A stretch of DNA of 64,000 nucleotides, taken from positions 10,348,501 through 10,412,500 of the forward strand of contig NC_091002.1 of the NCBI RefSeq assembly GCF_041146395.1. The letters are read 5' to 3'. This document shows positions 24,451-36,850 of the stretch, piece after piece; position 1 is the stretch's first letter; each line of letters starts with the position of its first letter. A program made the translations under genes and the position numbers. The notes below the pieces were generated by a model, which had not been told where the DNA came from, ran no database searches, and worked only from the letters and a program-made list of their open reading frames with translations. This stretch comes from Eulemur rufifrons (Eukaryota > Chordata > Mammalia > Primates > Lemuridae).

Positions 24451-25769
24451 AAATAAACAAGACAAAACCAAAACCAAACAGCAAAGAAAACTAACCAACC
24501 AACCAAAATAAATCCCCCCAAAACAAAAATAATAAAACCCCACAACCAACCACCATCCTTCTATTCCTCCTCACTTCCTTTTGCAATATAAGCAGCTTAT
24601 TTCATCACTGTTCTCTTTTCCCTGACATGGAATGTTGTTTTTTTTTGGAAAGGGGTACAACTTGTGGATTTCTTAAGCTGGAGATTAGTAGTGCTTCATA
24701 CCCTATTAATATGTCCAGAAGATCTCTCTGTTTTCTAGGTGCAGGGACCTTATCCATAAACCACAGGCATCTAGTGACTGCTTTACAAAGAGCTTTCTGA
24801 ACACCGCATTTCATTTGTGGAGAGGAAAAATGCCTGCATTTAACTTCTGCCTCCTAATCTGCAGTTGACGGAAAGCAGGAAACTGCTCAATTTCATATGT
24901 TTACTTCAAAATACCCTATCTTAGCCAAGCGTCTGGCAGCTCCATTCTATAGCTGCGTGGCTCCGCCATCAGGCCTCACATATTTTTTTTCTGTCTCTCC
25001 CTGTATTAGCTGATGCTTGTGTTCAAAAAGCAGGCTTTCAGCAAATTGCATTCTGATTGACTGACCTGGATTTCTGCTGGGGAGCTGAGCACTAAAGCTA
25101 AATGAATTTGACCAAAACTTGCTTTGCTGGGTTCTTTTAGTCTCTTGGGAGCAGCCTCGGACATGTTTTATAAGAGGGATGAAGACTATTATTTAAGAAG
25201 AATGGTACAAGCTAGAATCACAGTAAAAAGGGTTTTAGAGTTAGATGAAATCTTAGGTTATTTGCCCTAAGCTTTTAGCTATTCAACTCATGGTCTTCTT
25301 TAGAGAGCATCTATTGAGATCAATATTTTAAGTTCATACAACTACAGACCTTTTAATGATTAGGGCTTGTCTTTTGACTTTCTGTTCACCCTGATAATTT
25401 GTTTCTAGCTTGACTCTCCTACCCATTTAATCTATCTAAGTTAGAAGCCTGGGATTCGAAGTGAGGTATGGTCCCCACTTCATAATGATACTTGGTCGTG
25501 CTGGGGGCAATGTGATTTTATGAAAGGAGTGCATTGGTAAAACCCAGGAATTCATAACCTCCTGACTGTTCTCATGGATCCCTGTCTAGGCCATCACCAT
25601 TTCAGACTTAGCCAGCCATGGTGGCCTCGGGATGGTTTCTTGGACTCCAGCCATTTTCTCTTCCAATCAGACAGTGCTATCTCCCCAAGCCCTAGGACTG
25701 TTACAGTACTTTCTCCGATCTAAGCACTTTAATGCCTACCTATTATTATTTTTGGACATACTAAAAAGT
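24451..25769. other. A-rich tract, then unassigned sequence
   Basis: 24445-24545 is an impure A-rich, CCAA-containing tract. 24830-25180 is balanced, undecayed-looking unique sequence and is a candidate for conserved non-coding DNA. No coding frame of note. Confidence 0.35.
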
Positions 25770-27015
25770 AAACTTTTTATTTTATAATGGTTTTACATTT
25801 ACAGGGAGTGTGCAAAGGGAGAACAGAGTTCTCTATACCCCAAACCCAGTTTTCCCTATTATTAATATTTAATATTGGAGGTGGGACATTTGTTACAATA
25901 ATGAACCAATACTTATACATCATTGTTATCTAAAGTCTATGCTTATTCATATTTCCTCAGTTTTAACCTAAAGTCCTTTTTCTGTTCCAGGTTCTCATCC
26001 AGGATCCCACATTGCATTTAACAGTTGTGTCTCCTTAGGCTTCTCTTGGCTGAGATAGTTTCTCAGACTTTCCTTGTTTTTGATGACCTTGATAGTTTTG
26101 AGTACTGGTATGTATTTTGTAGGATGCCCCTCTAATGGGCTTTGTCTGATTTTCTCTTCCTCGTGATTAGACTGGGGTGATGTGTTCTTGGGAGGAAGAC
26201 TACAGAAGTCAAGTGACACTTTCCTCACATCAAATCAAGGGTCCGCACTGTCAAAATTACTTGTCACTGTGGACATAAACCTTCATCACCTGGCTGAAGT
26301 AGTGTTGGTCAGATCTCTCCACTGTAAAGTTACCCTTTGTCCCTGTTCCTCTCTTTGGAAGGAAATTACTATTTGTAGCGCACATTCAAGGAATGCGGAG
26401 TTTTGCTTCATCTCCTTGAGGGTGGAGCATCTATATACATTATTTGGAATTCTTCTGTACAGGAATTTGTCTCTTCTCTCCTTGTTTTAATTTATTCAAA
26501 CATTCATTTATGTTAGTATGGACTCATGGATATTTATTTTATACTTTTAGCTATAATTCAATACTAGTTAATTTTTTTGCTCAAATTGTTCCAGCTTTGG
26601 CCATTGGGAGCTTTTTTGGTTGGCTCTTGTGCCCTTTTGACATATCCTTATCATTGTGGGTTTTTTTTTTTTTTTTTTTTAGCACTTATTTTCTGGCAGT
26701 ACAAGATGTTCCAGGTTCAACTTATATATTTCTTGTTCCAGTCCTAGAATCAGTCATTTTTCCAAGGAACCCTGGTTCACTTTTATTTCTAAAACTACTT
26801 AGGTGAACACATTTTTCCTCTAACCCCTTCATTGAAATTGTTTGATGCATTTACAATACAGTTCGATGGTTTTATCACATTCTGCATTCCATCCTGGGAT
26901 CTCCTGACATCCTATATTATTTCTTTTAAAATGGCATACATTGATGTTCACTCTTTGTTCTGTAAAGTTCTATGGGTTTTGGTAAATGCACAGTGTCATC
27001 TGTTCACCATTATAA
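25770..27015 (-). repeat. L1M-type LINE 3' region, antisense
   Basis: About 1.2 kb of T-rich antisense L1. It has CATCACCTGGCTGAAGTAGT, CTCTTTGGAAGGAAATTACT, GAGGGTGGAGCATCTATATA, ATTTGGAATTCTTCTGTACA, GTATGGACTCATGGATATTT and GCTTTGGCCATTGGGAGCTT in the order of an old L1 3' untranslated region. A T run at 26660-26681 is internal. The plus-strand open frames here are shadows. Confidence 0.75.
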
Positions 27016-27016
27016 T

Positions 27017-27480
27017 ATTTCAGGTGGCTGAATAATGACCGCTCCAAACATGTCCATGTCCTAATCTCTGGAACCTATGACTGTATTACTCTGCATGGTA
27101 AAAGGGACTTTGCAGATGTGACTAAATTAAAGATCTTGAGATGTGGAGATTACCCTGGATTATCTGAGTGGGCCTGATATAATCACAAGGGTTCTTATAC
27201 GCAAGAGACAGAGTTACTAGCTAGAGATATGATGGAAGCAAGAGGTTGGAGTGGTGCGAGGAAGGGGCCATCACTCAAGGAATGAAGATAGTAGCCTTTA
27301 GAAGCTGAAAAAGACAAGGAAATGGATTCTACATGGGAGCCTTCAGAAGTATTGCAGCTCTGCTGACATGTTGATTTTAGACTTTCAACTACCAGAACCA
27401 TAAGAGAATGAATTTATGTTGTTTTAAGCCACTAAAACTTGAGGAAATTTATTTCGGAAGCAATGGACAATTAATATGGA
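27017..27480 (+). repeat. MLT1-type MaLR LTR, sense (5' LTR)
   Basis: A nearly full LTR. It has GGTGGCTGAATAATGACCGC, CCTAATCTCTGGAACCTATG, GGGACTTTGCAGATGTGACT, AATTAAAGATCTTGAGATGT, GTGGGCCTGATATAATCACA and TTATGTTGTTTTAAGCCACT in order. Because an internal region follows directly, it is the 5' LTR of a provirus-like insertion. Confidence 0.88.
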
Positions 27481-28390
27481 TTTTGGTACCTGAAAATAGG
27501 GTACTACTGTAATAAACACCTAAAAATGTGGAAGTGGCTTCAGAATTGGATAACTGGTGAAGGCTGGAAGAATTTTGAGAACCATGATAGAAAAGGCCCA
27601 GATTTCCCTGGACAGAGTGTTGGTAGAAATAAGGATGCTAAAGACTCTGCCAGGGAGGGCGCGGGAGGAAATGAGGAGCCTGGTGGAGGAGACCTGTGTC
27701 ACCTTAGAAAATACTGTGTCAGCATAGACAGGACATTGGTAGAAATATGAACATTAAAAGTGCTTCTGGTGAAGGCTCAGAAGAAGTGAGGACATGTTAT
27801 TGGGAACTGGAGGAAAGGAGATCTTTGTTATGTAGTGGCAGAAAGCGTAGCTGAGTTTTGTCTTACAGTTGTGTGGAAAGCAGAACTTGTAAGCTATGAA
27901 CTTGGATTGCTTACAAGCTGAAGATGCTTCCGAGCAAAGCATTGAAGGTGTAGACTGGTTTCTTCTTGCTGCCTATAATAAAATGTGAAAAGAAAGAGAA
28001 AACTTGAGGGAAGAACTGTTAAGCAAAAGGGAATGAAGACTTGATAATTTGGGAAATTCTCAGCCATATTGCCAAAGACACTAAAATGAGAAGATTCACT
28101 GCCATGGAAGTATGCTCTGGAGATAAGCCAAGATGTGGTTGGACAGCCTTGTGCTAGTATTTCAGAAGGAAGCAAAGATCACAGTACAGTCACACACAGG
28201 GGTCTCTGAAAGAATTAAGTTTGTGACTCATGGATCTCATCAGCCATCTCAACAGAAGCCAAAAACAGAGAAGGATTATCCAGGAAAAATCCGTGGAGGA
28301 GCCTGTTCTCTAATAGAAGGCATCCCCATGATATACCTGGGAGACCCATAGGCTTTCAGGGACTTATCAAAGGGGTTAGGGCAGCTGGAG
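27481..28390 (+). repeat. MaLR internal region remnant
   Basis: It starts TTTTGGTACCTGAAAATAGG, a degenerate form of the MaLR primer-binding region after the LTR. It continues with AATGTGGAAGTGGCTTCAGA, TGCTAAAGACTCTGCCAGGG and TTGGGAACTGGAGGAAAGGA, as in MaLR internal sequence. MaLR elements are non-autonomous relatives of ERVL. The frames are interrupted by stops and no 3' LTR follows, so the copy is truncated and inert. The right edge is approximate. Confidence 0.72.
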
Positions 28391-28444
28391 GAGACTAGAT
28401 TTTAGTCAAGATACCATAGTTACCTAACTCTGGTAGCATTCACA

Positions 28445-28572
28445 TTTTCTTGTTTCTCTCTTGCCCATTTAGTCAGATGGTAAGCTCTTTGAGGGCAGAA
28501 CACCTGCTTTATTTTTCTGTGTAGCGTGAGCTCCCAGCCTATACCAGGTGCTATCCAATGTCATGTGGGTGA
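28445..28572 (+). repeat. L2 LINE 3' end fragment, sense
   Basis: GATGGTAAGCTCTTTGAGGG, CAGAACACCTGCTTTATTTT and TACCAGGTGCTAT follow the L2 3' terminus. Confidence 0.6.
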
Positions 28573-28891
28573 GTGTGCAGTACCAAACTTAGTCCTGTTG
28601 TTAGCGGAGTTCTATGTAGGATGTGAATTTAACATGGTTATTAGAGACTAGATTGCTATTTTACTGGACTCTTGGAGAAGAAATGAGGAACAGGTGGTGG
28701 TCTTTCACTCATGCTGTCTCTGGTAAGGGAGAATAGCTTGGTTCCCCAAACAGAGTCTTAACAACCTGCTGTAGACATTCCCACTACTCAAACCCAATCT
28801 GTTATCTTCTGACTTAAATCTCACCACTCCTCCAATAGTTGATCCAGTCACTTACTCTTCCATCTTAATTACTCATGGCTCAGTCACTACT

Positions 28892-29095
28892 CAGCATTGT
28901 CCAATAGAACTTTCTGTGATCATAGAATTGCTCTATATCCATGCTGTTCAATGTGATGGTCACTGGCCACATGTGGCTATTGAGCCCTGGAAATGTGGCT
29001 AATGCAACTAGGGAACTGAATTTTAAATTTTATTTAATTTTAACTACTTTTAATAGTCACATGTGGCTAGTGATTACCATGTTGTGCAGGGCAGA
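28892..29095 (+). mobile_element. hAT-type DNA transposon
   Basis: It begins CAGCATTGTCCAATAGAACT. It then has GTTCAATGTGATGGTCACTG, CCACATGTGGCTATTGAGCC and TGGAAATGTGGCTAATGCAA, and ends near GTTGTGCAGGGCAG. This matches a common eutherian non-autonomous hAT family with GTCCAATA-type ends. I do not assign the subfamily. Confidence 0.65.
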
Positions 29096-29529
29096 TCTAG
29101 ACTTAACACTGCTGTCTCCAGCCCAGCTCTCTCCCTTAAACCATCAAATGAATTTTCAGCTGACTCCTGCATTTACTTACCTGACCTCCATGACCAAATG
29201 GGTTTCATCTAGAACTCCTTATTAACTGCATCTCAAGCCTGAGCTTTGCTTGGGTTCCTGACCTTACCCACCTGATCACTTACTATTGCCTGGTTGCTGA
29301 GCTGGAAGGCACAGTGGTGTCCCTGCCTGCTTTCTCTCCTACTCCCATAGATTCCCATTCCTGTTATCTTCCCTTTTGCCACTGGCTCTGTTCTGATTCT
29401 CATCCTCTTCTGCCTGGCCCTTTGCAATGATCTTCCTCATGAGTCTCATTTCTTTCTGCTTTCCTTGGCTTGTGTTTGATTGAATTATTGGTCCCAATTC
29501 CTCACTGGTCTGTAATAGAATCATTCATC
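29096..29529. other. Unassigned sequence
   Basis: Pyrimidine-rich at 29330-29480. No repeat or gene recognised. Confidence 0.3.
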
Positions 29530-29915
29530 CATCCTCTTTCTATGGCCTCAGAGTGGATGGTCCTTGACTTAGGGTTTGATCATGTGACTTGCTTTGGCAG
29601 ATGGGGGTGTTCACAAGTGTGATGTGAGCAGAGGCTTGACATGTGCTTGCACAATTGAGCTTTCCCTCTTGCACTGTTGCCACTACCATGAGAGGACAGT
29701 GCCCAGGATAGCTTCTGGTCCAAGGATGAGGAGAAACACATGGAGCTGACCTGGACCCCACTCATCGTCAGGAGCCAAGCCCAGCTGATCCCAGCCCAGG
29801 TCAGCCATACTTAGCCCAAATGCAGGTGCAATAATGAAAAATAAATGCTTATTGTTATATGCCACTGGGATTTGGAGTGTTTGTTACTCAGAAAAAGCTG
29901 ATGGATACATAGCTC
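29530..29915 (+). repeat. Ancient LTR (MLT1-like), sense
   Basis: GATCATGTGACTTGCTTTGG, CATGAGAGGACAGTGCCCAG, AAAATAAATGCTTATTGTTA, TATGCCACTGGGATTTGGAG and GTTTGTTACTCAG give the order of an old LTR ending in an AATAAA-like block. Confidence 0.55.
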
Positions 29916-30084
29916 TAATCTACTTTCTCCGTTGCCAAAGTCACTGTTGTGAAACAGATCTCTCCTGTTACTGGTATACAATGTCTGACTTATCCCACAG
30001 GATGAACTCCCAAATGTTTACCTTGACATGTAAACCCCGCCTTGCCCAACCTTAGTCTCTCATTCCCATCTCACTCCACCATGG

Positions 30085-30480
30085 CTCTGACTCCTTTCAC
30101 ATCCAGAATCCCTGAAGGGCTGAAGCATGCCTTGGCCTTCGACCACTTTAAACCTTTGCCTTTCCTTTCCCTCCGTCTGAACTTTCATCTCACACCTGCT
30201 TCCTGCTTTGCCAATCCCTGACTATTCTTCAAAGCCTGCTCAAATGCCACCACTTCGTGAAGCCTTGCTTTGCTCTCCCGAAAGCAGCCCATTGATGTCT
30301 CCATGGCACTTCATGGGTAATGCTGCGATAGTACTCATTTCATGGCACTGTAGCAGATCATGTCTGTGACCTGGCCTAGCTTGATAGCTTCAAGAAAGTG
30401 ACTCTATTTGATTCATGCTGTGTCCCTTATAGCTACGTCTAACTCATTTCCTGGTACACAGTAGATGTTCAAAACAGGTG
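30085..30480 (+). repeat. L2-type LINE 3' portion, sense
   Basis: CTTCAAAGCCTGCTCAAATG, CCACCACTTCGTGAAGCCTT, CATGGCACTTCATGGGTAAT and TTCCTGGTACACAGTAGATG follow the end of L2. An A-rich patch at 30500-30542 lies just after it. Confidence 0.65.
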
Positions 30481-30744
30481 TAATGTAGGAGTTCAAAGGG
30501 CTTATTAATAAAGAAAAAAATAGCAACAACAACAAAAAAAAACCCAGATGTAATGAAAATTTGAAGGGGCATCACTGGGCAGCCTACCTGCTAGGCAATG
30601 AGTGAGCTTGTGCAGAGCAGATTAATTCAGAGGTCACATTGCACACAATATTGCTGTGGTTCTCTGGGTAACTTTGCCAGGAAAGGAGTTAAGTTTGGCA
30701 GAATCTACATTGAAGACTCTGCCTGCCCTGTTCCAGAACAGATG

Positions 30745-30872
30745 GGAGGCAGCATCGTGCCATAGCAGGTGCATGGGACTGAGAGTCAAGAGAGCCAGCT
30801 TGCAGCCCTGGCGCTGTCCCCAACATACCCTTATCTCTTTCAGCTTCAGGTTCTCTGTACAATGAAGTAAGT
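30745..30872 (+). repeat. MIR-like fragment, sense
   Basis: GGGACTGAGAGTCAAGAGAG near 30776, CAGCCCTGGCGCTGTCCCCA and TCTCTTTCAGCTTCAGGTTC resemble the MIR 5' half and core. It is diverged. Confidence 0.4.
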
Positions 30873-31069
30873 GCTTGGGTCTGAGAGTCTGCCCAGCCCC
30901 TCCTGACTCTGATGTCCAGTTGCTGCATTCTGTAGGAGTTTGGAAGTGAGGGGCTTCCCCAGGGTCCTCCAGATTTCCAGGAGACGTGAAGAGCCATGAG
31001 GAAGGGATGGCGGATTAGGGGAACCAGCCTCTTCCTGTGGGCAGGGGATTTGGTCCTCACCAAGCTCTC

Positions 31070-31500
31070 CTGCACACGTGCTCTTGTTATCTATTTCCTG
31101 AATAAAAATGACACCAAAACTTAGTGGCTTAAAACAATAATTTATTATTTCTTCTCTTACTTTTGTAGGTCGACTGGGCTTATCTGGGCAGGTTTTGCTT
31201 GGGGTCTCTCGTGCAGTTGCAGTCAGACAGTGGCTGGGGCTGGAGTTATCTTGGGACTCGACTGGGACGAAATGTCTCATCTATGCTGGCAGTCGATGAG
31301 GGCTGTTGGCTGAGGCTTTCACCAGAGCACTGTTGTGTGGCCTCCCTTGGCCTCTCACAATGTGGTGGCTGTGTTCTGAATGGGAGTGTCCCAAGAGTGA
31401 GGGTTCCTAGTGACCTAGGCAGATGCTACCTCTTATGACCCAGCCTCAGAATTCTCAGAACATCATAATCGCCACATCCTTTTGGACAACTGAGTCACTA
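31070..31500 (-). repeat. Ancient LTR (MLT1-like), antisense
   Basis: GTTATCTATTTCCTGAATAA followed by ACACCAAAACTTAGTGGCTT and AAAACAATAATTTATTATTT is the antisense LTR end. The rest (GACTGGGCTTATCTGGGCAG, CTCTCACAATGTGGTGGCTG) fits the family interior. It is the same broad family as the copies at 11595, 44205 and 49080, also antisense. Confidence 0.65.
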
Positions 31501-31920
31501 AGGCCAGCCCAGCTGTAAGCGTTGGGGCCCAGACTCACCCTCCTGGTGGGAGGAAAGTTAGAGAATTTGCTGCCATCTGTAACTTGCCTCAGCATGGCAA
31601 CGTGCTAAGGTAAGAATCTTGGAATTGGGAAAGCTTTTAAGGACTGGAAAAGCCCAGACAAATATATCTAAACATTCTCGGGTATCTTAGGGGTTATCCT
31701 CAAAGGCTGGGGAGGGAAGGTCTGCATCTCATCCCATCTTTAATTAGAGCATCTCTCTGTGGTTCAGCTTCAGATGTTATAAAAAAAAATTGATGGCTTC
31801 TAAGGGTAATGTCATGACTGGGGTTCGGTGTAGACCCTGCAGCCTTAGCAAACAAATGTATGCTGAGTGAGCTGCACTTGGGACCTTTGTTAAATGTTTC
31901 ACTGGTCTGTATGTCCCCCC
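31501..31920. other. Unassigned sequence
   Basis: Nothing recognised. It lies between the LTR remnant and repeat copy A. Confidence 0.3.
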
Positions 31921-32018
31921 GTATCTTGTCCACTTGGAAACTGGGCCCACAGGCACAACCTGTGGCACTGTGACACTTCTATCCTTTGGTGTACCATGAA
32001 CTGTAAAAGGAGACACTA
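31921..32018 (+). repeat. Unclassified 98-bp repeat, copy A
   Basis: A gapless 98-bp match to 39670-39767, with about ten differences (roughly 90% identity by eye). Shared blocks include CTTGTCCACTTGGAAAC, GGGCCCACAGGCAC and CATGAACTGTAAAAGGAGAC. The flanks of the two copies do not match. I cannot name the family. Confidence 0.85.
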
Positions 32019-32924
32019 ATAGGAAGCACTTTTTTGTAAAAGCCCCATAATCTTCCCGGGCTGGTGATTTTCATGTGACTTGTCTGTCTGAGATCTCATC
32101 TCTGTCTGCTGCTTGGGGCCTTATCTGCACATGGGAGGCTCTCAGTGAAGTTTAGACCTGGGCTGAAGGAGCTGAAGAGTCCCACACTGTTCTACTGACA
32201 GTGTCTTTGGGAATCCCTCCAGGGGTCTCTGAACGGCTCTAAATTCAGTGTTTTGAGGATGTTTTGCTCCTAAAAGGGAGAGGGTTGTCTTCTCCCCTGT
32301 GATGGATTGGTGGCCAAGCTGGAGGGGGGTGAGGTGACTCACTGCAGAGGTCAGGGTGCACAGGGAGGCGAGCGGGCCTTGGCTGGCAGGGCTGCCTGGG
32401 GAACCGCTCCAAGGCTGGGCTTGTCATGCTCCTCGCCTGCATTTAGTCAACAGGGTCATTAGGTTCTGTGACACATGGCCCAGACTCTCTCCCCTTAGAA
32501 ACATAGAAAGATTGGTCGAGGACAATCCAGGTCCAAAACATGTCATAAATTTGTCACAATTCGATTTCCCTTTTTAGGCACTGCACTGTGTGTGTATATT
32601 TATAGGTGTCTGATGGAGGCCTGGGAATTAGATAATTCAGGGACAGTTAGCTGGCTGACCACATGTTCTTGGCTCCTCTGGCATTAATGTTGATGGAAAA
32701 AAGCAGGAACTGGTCCCTGTAAGGACAGTCTTCACCCTGCCTCTTCCCTCTCCCAGGAATTAGTGGTTGGTTCACCTCTTAACCAGGTGGAATGATTCTC
32801 CCTGGCGTGTGTGGCTGTTCCCTGGTGGGTGCTCAAAGGTGTGGCTCTTTCTGGATTGACAAAGCCAGACAATTCCAAGGTCACGAGCCTTCAATAATGG
32901 AATCTATCTTGGTTTGAGTTTCCC
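32019..32924. other. Unassigned non-coding sequence
   Basis: About 900 bases with no recognised repeat or gene. Confidence 0.35.
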
Positions 32925-33350
32925 TCTAAAACAGAACCTGAGACTAGGGACTTAGATGCAGGTAGTTTTCTAGGAGCTGATCCTAAGAGGTAGGCAGGAG
33001 GAGCAGGCAGGGTGAGATAGGGAAGAAGAAAGAATCAAATGAGAGTGGGTTGCTGTAGCAGCAGGGCTTGATTTTGCTCAGACCTCTGAGAAGCAGAGAA
33101 AATCCCAGCAGAAGGAGAGGCTGGGCACTTATCCACGGGGCCCCAGCTGCCCCATTGGTTGTGTAGCCCCCAGGGGGCTGACATCCCTGCGATCTAGCTG
33201 CTCTGGTGTGGGGCCTGGAAGGGTTCAGCAATGTTGTAGAAGGTCTTGGGGAAGAGAGCAGAAGCACAGGTGGCATGTGTTTGAGGTGGAAAGCTGTCGG
33301 TGCAAGGTGAGTCTGAGCTCCCAAGAAGCTGTCCACCACACTGGCCAGAA
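32925..33350 (-). repeat. Possible LTR-like repeat, antisense
   Basis: CCCTCTAAAACAGAACCTGA and GTTTTCTAGGAGCTGATCCT resemble the antisense start of the LTR-like family seen better at 41898-42166. The alignment is weak after about 100 bases. Confidence 0.3.
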
Positions 33351-33659
33351 TCAGAGGTGGGCTGGGCAGACAGGATGTAGGGCATCTTTTACTTTCAAGT
33401 AGGAACAACTTCTGAAGATGTCTTGAACCATTAGGAGTAATGGGTCCCTAGGAGATAATCTATGAGAAGGAACAAGGGCAATGGGTTATGTGCTGGGCTT
33501 GGCCAATTCTGCAGTATTTAGGACAGATTTGTTACCAGATAAAAGTTCTGGGTTACTGATCACTATTGTCTCCTCCTGGCTCTTCTTTGACCAACTTAAG
33601 GCATTTTCTCACCTGAGACCAAAAAGCCACCCATGGCCCTTTTTGGGGTAAGAACTATT

Positions 33660-33825
33660 TCAGGTCATGCCTCCCCTCCTTCCCTCCCTCTCTGCTTCCT
33701 TCCTGCCCTAGACACATTCTCCTTTGCTCTACCTGCTGTCTTTCTTGTTCATTTTCCTCCCTCTCTCCTCCCCTTTCTTCCTTTCTCCCTACTTCCTTCC
33801 TCCTTCTCTTCCTCCTTTTATTCCC
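33660..33825 (+). repeat. Pyrimidine-rich (CCTT)n-like tract
   Basis: Impure CCTT/CTTCC sequence of about 165 bases lying just 5' of the antisense L1. It can in principle form triplex DNA. Nothing is recognised at 33351-33659. Confidence 0.7.
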
Positions 33826-33854
33826 ACAATTATTATTTGTTATCCAAAATTTAA

Positions 33855-35318
33855 AGATTTTTCTTCTGTTGTTGATTTAGCTTAATTCCATTGGTTAGAG
33901 TATATATTTTGCATGTAGAGTACATATTTTATATGAATTGAATTCTTTTAAATTTGCTGTGATTTGTTTATGGACCAGAATTTGGTCTTGTTTGGTGAAT
34001 GTTTCATGGACACATGAAAATAATGTTGTATATTCTGCTGTTGTTGGACAGAGGGTCTATAAAGTTCAATTAGGTTAAGTTGGTTCATAATGTTTTATGG
34101 GTCTTCCATATCCTTAACTGCTTTTCTGTGTACTTGTTTCATTGATTATTGAGGGGGGAGTCATAATATCTCCAACTGGAATTGTGGATTTGTCTATTCT
34201 ACTTTCCTTTTTATGAACTTTTGTTTGATGTATTTTGCAGTTATGTTGTTAGGCACAGGCACATTTAGGATTGTTATATCTCCTTGGTGAATTGTTGCCT
34301 TTATTATTATGTAATGATCCCCTTTGTCCCTGGTAATATTCTTTGTTTTGAAGTCTAGGAAGCCTTGTTCATTATCTGATGTTAATATAGCAGGAAAGTG
34401 AATTTTGGTTAGTGTTTGTATGGTGTATCTTTTCCCATCCTCTTATTTTTAACTTATGTCTTTATATTTAAAGTGGATTTCTTATTGAAAATATGCAATT
34501 TGACAATCTCATATTTCAATTGGAATATTTTAGACCATTAAATTTAATGTAATTATTGGTATCATTGTTTTCAATTTATCATCTTGCTAGTTACTTTCTA
34601 TTTGTCCCATTTTTTCTTTGTTCTATTTTTCCCCCTTTTTCTTTTGGACTTGTTGAGTATTTTTTATAATTCTATAGTATTCTTACTATTGGCTTATTTT
34701 TTAATATCTATTTTACATAGTGGTTGCTCTAGTTTTTACAATATACATCTTTGTTTATCACAGTCTGCCTTCAAAGACTATTATACCATTTTCAGCACAG
34801 TGTAAGAACGTTAAAACAGTACACTTTACATTCTCCCTAATCCTCAGTGTTATTGTTGCCATGTATTGTACTAGTACCTATTTTATAAACCTCAAAGTAC
34901 ATTTCACTATTTTTGATTAACATAGCCAATGATCTTTAAAGTTATTAAAAATAAAAATGTCCTTCGTATTTACCCTGTTTTACCATTTTTTTACTCTTCA
35001 TTTATTAAAATAGATCTAAATTTCCGTTTCATAACACTGTTCTTCTGCCTGAAGAACTTCCTTTAACATTTCTTGTAGTGGAGATCTACTGATAATGAAT
35101 TCTCTCAAATTTTGCCTATCTTAGAAAGTCTTCATTTTTCTTTCAATCTGATTTGACGGTTATTTTGTTTTAGTGCTTTAAAGACATCACCCCACTGTTT
35201 TCCTGCTTGCATAGTTTTTGGTGAATAATCTGCTGTGATTATTATCTTTCTTCTTCTTTTTTTTTTTTATCTGGCTGCCTTCAAATTTTTACCTTTGGAT
35301 TTAAGCAATTTGACTATG

Positions 35319-35353
<35 letters not shown>

Positions 35354-36850
35354 GTTTTATCTTTACCCTGATCAGGGTACACTGAGTCTCTTGCATCTGT
35401 AGTTTATAGTCTTCCATGAATTTTAGAAAATTCCTGGCCATTATCTCTTCAAAGTATTAATATTTCTTCTGCCTCATTCTCTCTCTTTTCTCCTCCTGAG
35501 ACTTAGCTAGGTCCAGCCTATTGATAACATCATAGAAGGAATTCATCTCTGAAATTGTGTCTTGTATTTCTAGCATTTACATTTGGCTCCTTTTTTGACT
35601 CTCGGCTGAAATTCCCTATCTTCTCATGTGTGTTGTTTATTTTTCCCATTAGATTTTTAACATATTACTCATAGTTGTTTTTTTATGTTATATTTTTTCA
35701 ACTTCCAAGTTTCTGCTTGATTTTTTTTTTGTTTGTTATATTTCATAGTTGTTTTAAAGTTCATGTCTGATACTTCTAACATTTAGGGTATCTCTAAATC
35801 TGGTTCTGCTGGTTATTTTATCTCTTTACAATGGGTTGTTCTTTCTTGATTTATTTTTTTTGTGCATCTTAAAATTTTTGATTGCATCCCAGACATTGCT
35901 TGTAGGAAAACAATAGAGACTGAAGAAAATAAGATTTTACAAAGGAAATGAGCATGCCTGTTCTGTCAGGCTGTTAGCTTGGGTAGTTGAATCAATATCC
36001 TCAGAAATAGAGCTGGGTTTTGATTTTGTAATTGTTATAATATCATTTTCTTCTGTACATTACATGCTAGAAATTCCTCTATGAGTGATTGCTGTTATCT
36101 GTGCTTAGTATGAGGTTTGGAGCACTTGAGGAGTTGTCTCAGTGTTCCTGTTTCACACACAGCTCTCAGCAGTACCTGTCTATTCAATTTCCCTAAGGTC
36201 TTGACCCTCATAAGTAATAGTCTCTTTTGCTTTTTACTTGGGGTTTATCATGGGGACTGGGGGTAGGGAGCGTCTCAGTTTTCCTGGTCTAGCCTCAGAC
36301 TTAGGCAGGGGCTCTGAACCTGAGTCTCAGGGGTGAGATTTTATCAGCACATCTCCCCATGGAAACCAAACTCTGTTTTGTATGTGTCAGGTCTTGGTTG
36401 GGAGAAAGTTTCCTGCCCCTTACCAGCAGTAGCAAACCTCTGCTTTGTCTTGGTGTAGGACCGTGAGCTCAAGAGTGCGTCCTTCCCTTAATCCAGCAGC
36501 TTAAGGCCGTTGCTTCATCTGAAGGAAGGGTCTGGGAAGTGGGCAGGTGTTTTGCCTGTATCCAGTGGCAGTAGGTCACCACCTGCATATCTGTGCCACC
36601 CCGGGAGACTCGTTCCAGTCTCCTCTCTCATATCACTCTTTCTCATGGGCTCCTGATGAGGGTCCATGACAAAGAATGTGCAGGTGACTGTGAACCTGAA
36701 CCTTCCTTGTATCTGGTGATCCCAGTAATTGTAAACTGATTGCTGGCCCAGACTTGACCTTTTAGAATTCATTAAAGCTTTAGTTGATTTCTTTTGCCTA
36801 CTTTGGTGGTGGGCTCCTCTTCTTTCTGTCTCTGACAAAGGTGAAACATT
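33855..36850 (-). repeat. Old L1 (HAL1-like/L1M), antisense
   Basis: About 3 kb of T-rich antisense L1-related sequence. It has TATTCTGCTGTTGTTGGACA, CTAATATCTCCAACTGGAAT-like sequence, ATTGTGGATTTGTCTATTCT, TTTACAATATACATCTTTGT, GAAGAACTTCCTTTAACATT, CTTGTAGTGGAGATCTACTG and TGCATCCCAGACATTGCTTG. The frames are broken throughout. The 3' to 5' reading order along the plus strand fits a single insertion. The last 600 bases are less well matched. Confidence 0.7.
35322..35351 (+). repeat. (TG)n microsatellite
   Basis: About 15 uninterrupted TG units inside the antisense L1. They expanded from a TGTG seed in the L1 sequence. Confidence 0.9.

Noticed and set aside
24209..24545. A minus-strand frame ending in LSLSLSLSL that looks like a membrane protein.
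   Set aside because: It is the translation of a (GA)n microsatellite and an A-rich tract.
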